From Longimycelium tulufanense (GTDB lineage: Bacteria > Actinomycetota > Actinomycetes > Mycobacteriales > Pseudonocardiaceae), in contig NZ_BMMK01000035.1 in the NCBI RefSeq assembly GCF_014645795.1, positions 1 to 55,002 on the forward strand: DNA of 55,002 nucleotides, in the 5' to 3' direction. Below, in pieces: positions 50,858-55,002 of this stretch (its first letter is position 1; each line of letters starts with the position of its first letter). Under the pieces are notes generated by a model that worked only from the letters and a program-made list of their open reading frames with translations, was not told the DNA's origin and did no database searches. The position numbers were made by a program, and so were the translations under genes.

Positions 50858-51336
50858 GTTGACTCCTGCCCGGCCGGGGTGCCGTAGCCGGCGGCGTGCA
50901 ACATCGGCACCAAGTCCTGCAGCTCCATCCGAACGACACCACCCGGCCACTCGGGATGGCCGCTGCCACGTAGCAGTTCCACAAGTTCTGAGATGAAGAT
51001 CCACGCCCACCAGAAGCCTGGATCGGGCGCGCCACGGCGACGCTGCACCAGGACGCCGACGTCCGCGCCGGCCGCTCGGCGCTTCTCGGCAAGCTCGACC
51101 ATCCACGCGCAGATTCGCTCGGACTTGTCGTCCTTGACAGACCAGACGAGATGGGGGGTGCCGGTGAGGTCGAGGGGATCGGCTCCGGAACGGTGCGCAG
51201 TTCGGAATCCGTTGCGCACGGCCCGCTCGGCGTGTGGCCAGCCGTTGGTGCGGAGCCAGCGGGCAACAGCGCGTTCGGCGTCGTGGCCGCGGCGCCGGTT
51301 GGATCGACCGCGGGCCGATGCGGTCGCGGCGGTCAT
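50854..51336 (-). CDS. Hjc/Holliday-junction-resolvase-like nuclease
   Basis: 160 aa, ATG at 51336. PD-(D/E)xK features: basic RSNRRRGHDAERAVA with Glu21, GADPLDLTG (Asp53/Asp56) and VWSVKDD with Lys68, the order of archaeal Hjc and phage resolvases. Expected to process branched DNA during replication, recombination or packaging. Confidence 0.75.
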   Translation of the reverse strand: MTAATASARGRSNRRRGHDAERAVARWLRTNGWPHAERAVRNGFRTAHRSGADPLDLTGTPHLVWSVKDDKSERICAWMVELAEKRRAAGADVGVLVQRRRGAPDPGFWWAWIFISELVELLRGSGHPEWPGGVVRMELQDLVPMLHAAGYGTPAGQEST

Positions 51337-51704
51337 GGTGACTCCTCGGGGACGTATCGATAGACGGGGATGCCGGCGGCCTCCGCCAGTTGGGCGCAGT
51401 GGCGGGTTCCCCGGCTGGATGGAGTAAGGAATGCGAGGCAGATGTCCGCGCCGAGCGTGACCATGCGCTGGTTGCGTCGTGGCCCGGCGGCGTGCCCGTG
51501 CGTGCCCCAGTCAGCGGGGTGTGCCTCCACCGGCAGTCCCCAGTGCGACCAGATCTCGCCGGCCATGCGGTCGGCGCCTCGGCAGTCACCGTGCACCAGC
51601 ACTGCGTCGGGATAGTGCCGACGCCAGGTGGCAAGTATGTATTCGATGAAAGGTTGGTCCATCCAGTCCCGAGAACCGGTGACGAGGATGCGGGAGCGGG
51701 TCAT
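51333..51704 (-). CDS. SLOG/DUF2493 (YspA-like) protein
   Basis: 123 aa, ATG at 51704 with GGAGG. RILVTGSRDW at the start and VLVHGDCRGADRMAGEIW are the conserved nucleotide-binding patterns of the SLOG family. These bind nucleotide-derived ligands; phage role unknown. Overlaps the gene upstream by four bases. Confidence 0.85.
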   Translation of the reverse strand: MTRSRILVTGSRDWMDQPFIEYILATWRRHYPDAVLVHGDCRGADRMAGEIWSHWGLPVEAHPADWGTHGHAAGPRRNQRMVTLGADICLAFLTPSSRGTRHCAQLAEAAGIPVYRYVPEESP

Positions 51705-51817
51705 CGGTTCCTCCGGTAGGTGTCGACGGTCAGCCACACCACGGCTGCGGTGCAGAGCGCGACGACGGTGAGAAGCGTCCATGACAGGAGGGTCATCGAC
51801 TCCACGAGGTCAGCCAC
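51701..51817 (-). CDS. Tiny membrane protein, 38 aa
   Basis: GTG at 51817 inside an 8-base GTGGCTGA overlap, stop at 51701 overlapping the SLOG start. One helix (SWTLLTVVALCTAAVVWL). Too short for gene finders; reading frame supported by overlaps at both ends. Confidence 0.55.
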   Translation of the reverse strand: MADLVESMTLLSWTLLTVVALCTAAVVWLTVDTYRRNR

Positions 51818-51989
51818 GCTTGGCCTCCTCCTTCTTCGTTCGTCGTGCGCGCATCCGCGTCAATCGCTGCGCATCGGTGGGGTGGGCGAATCGGTGCCAG
51901 CCCACGGGTCGCTTCCATCGCTGGTAGTGCTCCCGCTGGGGCGCGTGGCACCAGCGGCACGCGTTCGGCTCGATTGCCGAATCAGCCAC
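51810..51989 (-). CDS. Zinc-binding small protein, 59 aa
   Basis: GTG at 51989, again in a GTGGCTGA overlap with the upstream stop. CRWCHAPQREHY zinc-like motif followed by a very basic C-terminus (MRARRTKKEEAKRG). Confidence 0.55.
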   Translation of the reverse strand: MADSAIEPNACRWCHAPQREHYQRWKRPVGWHRFAHPTDAQRLTRMRARRTKKEEAKRG

Positions 51990-52224
51990 AACCAGCCTCC
52001 TTGATGGTGATAATCCCGGCTTCGACGAGCGCAGCAAGACCCGAAACGATCTCGTCGCGCTCGTCCGCGGTGGGTTGCTGGCCGTAGTACTGGGATGCAA
52101 CGTCGATCGCACGTGCGATCGGGCTTCCCGGCTGGAGCTGGCAGTCCCCGTGGAGTCGACGACCATCCATCGTGGCGCAACGGGTGTCGCCCAGCGGGCA
52201 TGACGGTGTGGTCTTGTCAGCCAC
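51982..52224 (-). CDS. Hypothetical protein, 80 aa
   Basis: GTG at 52224 in a GTGGCTGA overlap; in-frame upstream codons are rejected. N-terminal CPLGDTRC pair, helical C-terminus (AIDVASQYYGQQPTADERDEI). Confidence 0.55.
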   Translation of the reverse strand: MADKTTPSCPLGDTRCATMDGRRLHGDCQLQPGSPIARAIDVASQYYGQQPTADERDEIVSGLAALVEAGIITIKEAGCG

Positions 52225-52489
52225 GGCCAGCCTCCTTGTCGGCAGGGCACGCTCCCGAGAGGGCAAGTTCGACGGATCGACACACGTCGCGGTCGTGGGC
52301 GAGGCCCTCGCGGACCGCGGCTTCCGCGATGTCGAAGGGAAACATGGGGTGCCCTCCCCACGGAATCAGAACGTCGTGACTGTCGACGCCAGTTACGTCG
52401 ATTTCTTCGTCGTGTAGCCACTGTGCGAATGCCTGTGCGTCCTCGGGGGTTGCGCACGTCATGCGCAGCGTTCGGATGTGGTCTGTCAT
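52217..52489 (-). CDS. Hypothetical protein, 90 aa
   Basis: ATG at 52489 with GAGGAACCG ribosome site. Beta-alpha layout (RTLRMTCATPEDAQAFAQWL, DVLIPWGGHPMFPFD). Immediately downstream of the clamp gene. Function unknown. Confidence 0.6.
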   Translation of the reverse strand: MTDHIRTLRMTCATPEDAQAFAQWLHDEEIDVTGVDSHDVLIPWGGHPMFPFDIAEAAVREGLAHDRDVCRSVELALSGACPADKEAGRG

Positions 52490-52504
52490 CGGTTCCTCAC
52501 GTCC

Positions 52505-53671
52505 TCACGCTGCTTTGGCTGCGACCACGTTGGGCCGGATCGGCATCACCAGATGTAGGGAGTCCTCCCGTGGCGTGCCGTCGTCGGCGACGGCCCGCAG
52601 GACGGTGGCCTTGGTGGGGCCGAACATGGTCAGGTGGACAGTGGTGCCGTCGACACGGTCCAGGACACTGAGCAGATAGTCGGCGTTGTATGCCATCGTC
52701 ATCTCGTCGCCGTCGTAGTCGATGTCGACAACGTCCTGCCCGGATCCGCCCACCTGGCTGCCGGTGGCGTCTACGGTGATCTCGCCGGGTCGGATACGCA
52801 GGGTGACGTGGCGGAGTTTCTCGTTGGTCACGGCGGCGACGCGGCGGATCGCGCGACGCAGTTCGATGATTGGCGCCGTGACCGCGCCCATGGGGTCGGT
52901 GGTGGGCAGCACGTTGCGCCACGCCACAAACTGGCTGTCCAGCAGCCGGGTGGTGATCTGATGGGTGGGCGTGACGATCCCCAGCACATCGGCATCAGGC
53001 GCGTAATGCAGGCCGATCGTGCCGCCACCGGACACGGTTTTGGCGGCCAGGGTCAGCGTCTCGGCCGGCACCAGTGCCGTCCCCGGGGTGTCGGTGGTGT
53101 CCAGTGCCGGCTGCCACGGGACGGCGACGTGGCCGAGCCGGAACCGGTCGGTGGCCGTCACGCTCAACTTCGAGCCGAACTCGATCAGGGCGCCACACAG
53201 AGTCGGCAGCGCGTAGTCCCGGCTGGCCAGGGGCGCGGTGCGCTGGATCGCCTCGACCAGCGCCTCGGCCTGTACCTCACCGGCCGTGTCCGGCAGCCCC
53301 GGCAGCGGCGGGTAGTCCTCGACCGGCATGGCGGGCAGGCAGTACCGGGTTCGGCCCGCCGTGACCACCAGCTGGCCGTGCTCCTCCGCAAGATCCACAT
53401 CCCCGGCCGGCAGCTCCTTGGCCGCCAACGCCAGCAGCCGAGCGGACACCACGACACGACCCGGCTGGCTGGTGGCCACCGATGGCGCACTCGTCCGGGC
53501 GGAGGTCTCCCGATTCGTGGCCGAGACCCGCAGCGTCTCGACGGTCGCCTCCAGCAGGACCCCATGCAGGATCGGGGCGTCCTGTATCGACCCCTTGGTG
53601 ATCGAGGCCGCCAGGTCCGCCGCCTCCAGTAGCCGGGACCGCTCCACCCGCACCCGCAAACCGATGGTCAT
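52505..53671 (-). CDS. Phage-encoded DNA polymerase sliding clamp (beta-like)
   Basis: 388 aa. ATG at 53671 with GGGGGGAGGT; the 57 upstream bases of the frame are excluded. Three-domain DnaN layout; central TDRFRLGHVAVPW and the C-terminal LVMPIRP match the beta clamp closing motif. Beta clamps tether replicative polymerase to DNA. A second clamp is unusual for a prophage and suggests its own replication complex. Confidence 0.9.
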   Translation of the reverse strand: MTIGLRVRVERSRLLEAADLAASITKGSIQDAPILHGVLLEATVETLRVSATNRETSARTSAPSVATSQPGRVVVSARLLALAAKELPAGDVDLAEEHGQLVVTAGRTRYCLPAMPVEDYPPLPGLPDTAGEVQAEALVEAIQRTAPLASRDYALPTLCGALIEFGSKLSVTATDRFRLGHVAVPWQPALDTTDTPGTALVPAETLTLAAKTVSGGGTIGLHYAPDADVLGIVTPTHQITTRLLDSQFVAWRNVLPTTDPMGAVTAPIIELRRAIRRVAAVTNEKLRHVTLRIRPGEITVDATGSQVGGSGQDVVDIDYDGDEMTMAYNADYLLSVLDRVDGTTVHLTMFGPTKATVLRAVADDGTPREDSLHLVMPIRPNVVAAKAA

Positions 53672-53895
53672 CGGTTGTACCTCCCCCCATACAGCACGTC
53701 GTCGGCCTCGCGGCACGCCTCGTGACAAAAGCGCATCGGACCGTCGTGCTGGTCGTCGTGCAGCCGGCGCACCAGATCAGCCAGGTCGGCCACGGTCTTC
53801 TCGGATCGACGCGTCGCCGGTGGCGCACAGTCCGGGCAGCGGCAGGGCTCCTCGACCGGCGCCGCCTCCATCGACGTCACCTTGTTGTCAGGCAC
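53668..53895 (-). CDS. Zinc-binding small protein, 75 aa
   Basis: GTG at 53895 in an 8-base overlap with the upstream gene. CRCPDCAPPATRR and FCHEACREADD form two Cys/His pairs. Overlaps the clamp start by four bases, so probably co-translated. Confidence 0.65.
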   Translation of the reverse strand: MPDNKVTSMEAAPVEEPCRCPDCAPPATRRSEKTVADLADLVRRLHDDQHDGPMRFCHEACREADDVLYGGRYNR

Positions 53896-54364
53896 GGAAG
53901 TTCTCCTTGTCTCGACGTAGGTTCCGGGCGTGGCCAACAGCCTCGTAGAAACCGGTGTCCGAAGGCAGGCCGAGTGCCTTCACGAGCGCGACTCGGCGCC
54001 GCTCCAGCGCATCGCATGCCGCCTCATAGGCCCACTGCGTTGGGCGCACGTTGAGCTCGCGACGTTGCCGGCTGCAGCGGCGTGCCATGCCGCGCAAGAG
54101 TGCAGCCAGCCGACGCTGGCTACGCCCCCGCAGCAGCTCGGCCAAGGTCTCGGCGAGCTCTCCGGACACGTCGTTGCCGTGCTCGTCGAAGGCGTCATCG
54201 ATCCGGATCTGCACCGTGGGCCCATCCCGGTAGTCACCGTCGTGACCCAGCACGTACACGCCGGGCGGGACCTGCACGGAAGGCGCGTCGCAGTAGTAGG
54301 TGCCGGGTGGGACGACCTTGGCCGTCCAGTGTTCGGCGAGCTGAGACACGTTGCGGCTAGCCAT
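53888..54364 (-). CDS. Hypothetical protein, 158 aa
   Basis: ATG at 54364 with GGAGG. N-terminal beta (GTYYCDAPSVQVPPGVYVLG), a strongly basic middle (RGRSQRRLAALLRGMARR) and a helical end. Overlaps neighbours by eight bases. Function unknown. Confidence 0.65.
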   Translation of the reverse strand: MASRNVSQLAEHWTAKVVPPGTYYCDAPSVQVPPGVYVLGHDGDYRDGPTVQIRIDDAFDEHGNDVSGELAETLAELLRGRSQRRLAALLRGMARRCSRQRRELNVRPTQWAYEAACDALERRRVALVKALGLPSDTGFYEAVGHARNLRRDKENFRA

Positions 54365-54809
54365 TGCGATCCTCCTGGTGGTTACGCGCGCGGCGGAGGG
54401 TGGTGCCACAGAGGTTCAAGACCGCAGCGACGTGGGCCGACCATTGGGCAGCGGATGAGACGGAGTTGAGCAGCACACGAAACTGCGTCTCATCGTCGGC
54501 CACGCGTGCGGCGAGGAGGCGTCCAGCCCACCGCTGCGCCGGTCCCATGTCCTCGGCGGTACTGACCCGGCCGGTTGCGGCCTCGACGAATGCGAGCCTG
54601 AAGGTGCGATCACGCTGCGGGACGATTCCGGTGTGGGTGAGGGTGGTGTCAATCCAGGCCAGCAGCAGGTCGGGAATGACGTTCGCGCCGAACTGGTCCG
54701 CGATGCGCTGGACGGCGGCCCTGGCGTCAGTCCAACGCTCATCGCGGGTGGCGACAAGCGCCTGGGCCGCCAGGGGCGTCCAGACTGGATTCTTACGGGC
54801 GCTACACAT
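54357..54809 (-). CDS. Hypothetical helical protein, 150 aa
   Basis: ATG at 54809 in an 8-base overlap. Helical with WTPLAAQALVATRDERW and AAVLNLCGTTLRRARN. Function unknown. Confidence 0.6.
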   Translation of the reverse strand: MCSARKNPVWTPLAAQALVATRDERWTDARAAVQRIADQFGANVIPDLLLAWIDTTLTHTGIVPQRDRTFRLAFVEAATGRVSTAEDMGPAQRWAGRLLAARVADDETQFRVLLNSVSSAAQWSAHVAAVLNLCGTTLRRARNHQEDRNG

Positions 54810-54999
54810 CGACGTTCCCTTCAGTGGACACGGGAGTTTCGAGCAGCAGGTGTCCGCGGCCGTAGATCTCGGCGCAGGGGGCGCATTCGCGGAACCGGCT
54901 CCAGTAGGGGTAGCCGAGGCCGTCGCTGCCTGGTGACGTCACGATTTCCAGGTAGACGTCACCGGGGCGGATGCGACGACGACAGTTGCGGGCGTGCAC
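54802..54999 (-). CDS. Zinc-knuckle protein, probably cut by window edge
   Basis: 65 aa visible with GTG at 54999, three bases from the window edge, so the true start may lie outside. Contains CRRRIRPGDVYLE and CAPCAEIYGRG, typical of small phage zinc proteins that bind via an N-terminal Cys pair; that pair may be missing here because the window ends. Confidence 0.55.
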   Translation of the reverse strand: MHARNCRRRIRPGDVYLEIVTSPGSDGLGYPYWSRFRECAPCAEIYGRGHLLLETPVSTEGNVDV

Positions 55000-55002
55000 G
55001 TC

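Overview
The window is high-GC actinobacterial DNA, most likely from a member of the Pseudonocardiaceae. That placement rests on high-GC codon use, many GTG starts, a DUF3558 lipoprotein, a WhiB protein, and the host gene order era / cytidine-deaminase-like / CNNM-CBS / ybeY / phoH / hinT. The genus is an inference.

Positions 1 to about 7.73 kb are host chromosome, almost all on the minus strand: a Pro/Gln-rich protein, an RDD membrane protein, Era, a thioredoxin-like [2Fe-2S] ferredoxin, a degenerate deaminase-like protein, a CorC/HlyC-type membrane protein, YbeY, PhoH and a HIT-family hydrolase. PhoH is interrupted at its conserved core by a 360-residue intein that carries the W-C-T signature of class 3 inteins and a two-motif LAGLIDADG-type endonuclease domain.

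From about 8.5 kb to the right edge lies a large prophage read from the right end leftward. Reading the minus strand in the direction of transcription there are: early genes (55 to 49.7 kb: zinc-ribbon microproteins, a beta-clamp homologue, a SLOG protein, an Hjc-like nuclease); a plus-strand RHH/Doc toxin-antitoxin pair (48.5 to 49.1 kb); a GntR regulator with a UTRA-only partner and shared operators (47 to 48.4 kb); many small genes (42.9 to 46.9 kb); WhiB; two tandem Cys-His-Asp paralogues; an SpdB/DUF2637-like membrane protein and a TraB/FtsK-like translocase followed by a striking iteron/inverted-repeat locus (37 to 41 kb); an orphan DNA methyltransferase (34.3 to 35.0 kb); a small fibre/HNH block; DUF3558 and WXG100-like cargo; a prim-pol-like protein; terminase, portal, MuF, scaffold, capsid, head-tail connectors, tail tube, frameshifted tail chaperone, tape measure, tail tip proteins, GH25 lysin and holin candidates (30 to 8.9 kb). 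The architecture is that of a siphovirus with an HK97-fold capsid.

The most unusual feature is the combination of a complete tailed-phage structural module with a mycelial conjugation-type module (TraB/FtsK-like ATPase, SpdB-like membrane protein, small membrane proteins, GntR/UTRA control, and a candidate clt-like repeat locus directly downstream of the ATPase gene). No integrase, helicase or main replicase is visible, and the right end of the element lies outside the window. The left junction is probably between 7.73 and 8.52 kb but no att core could be identified.
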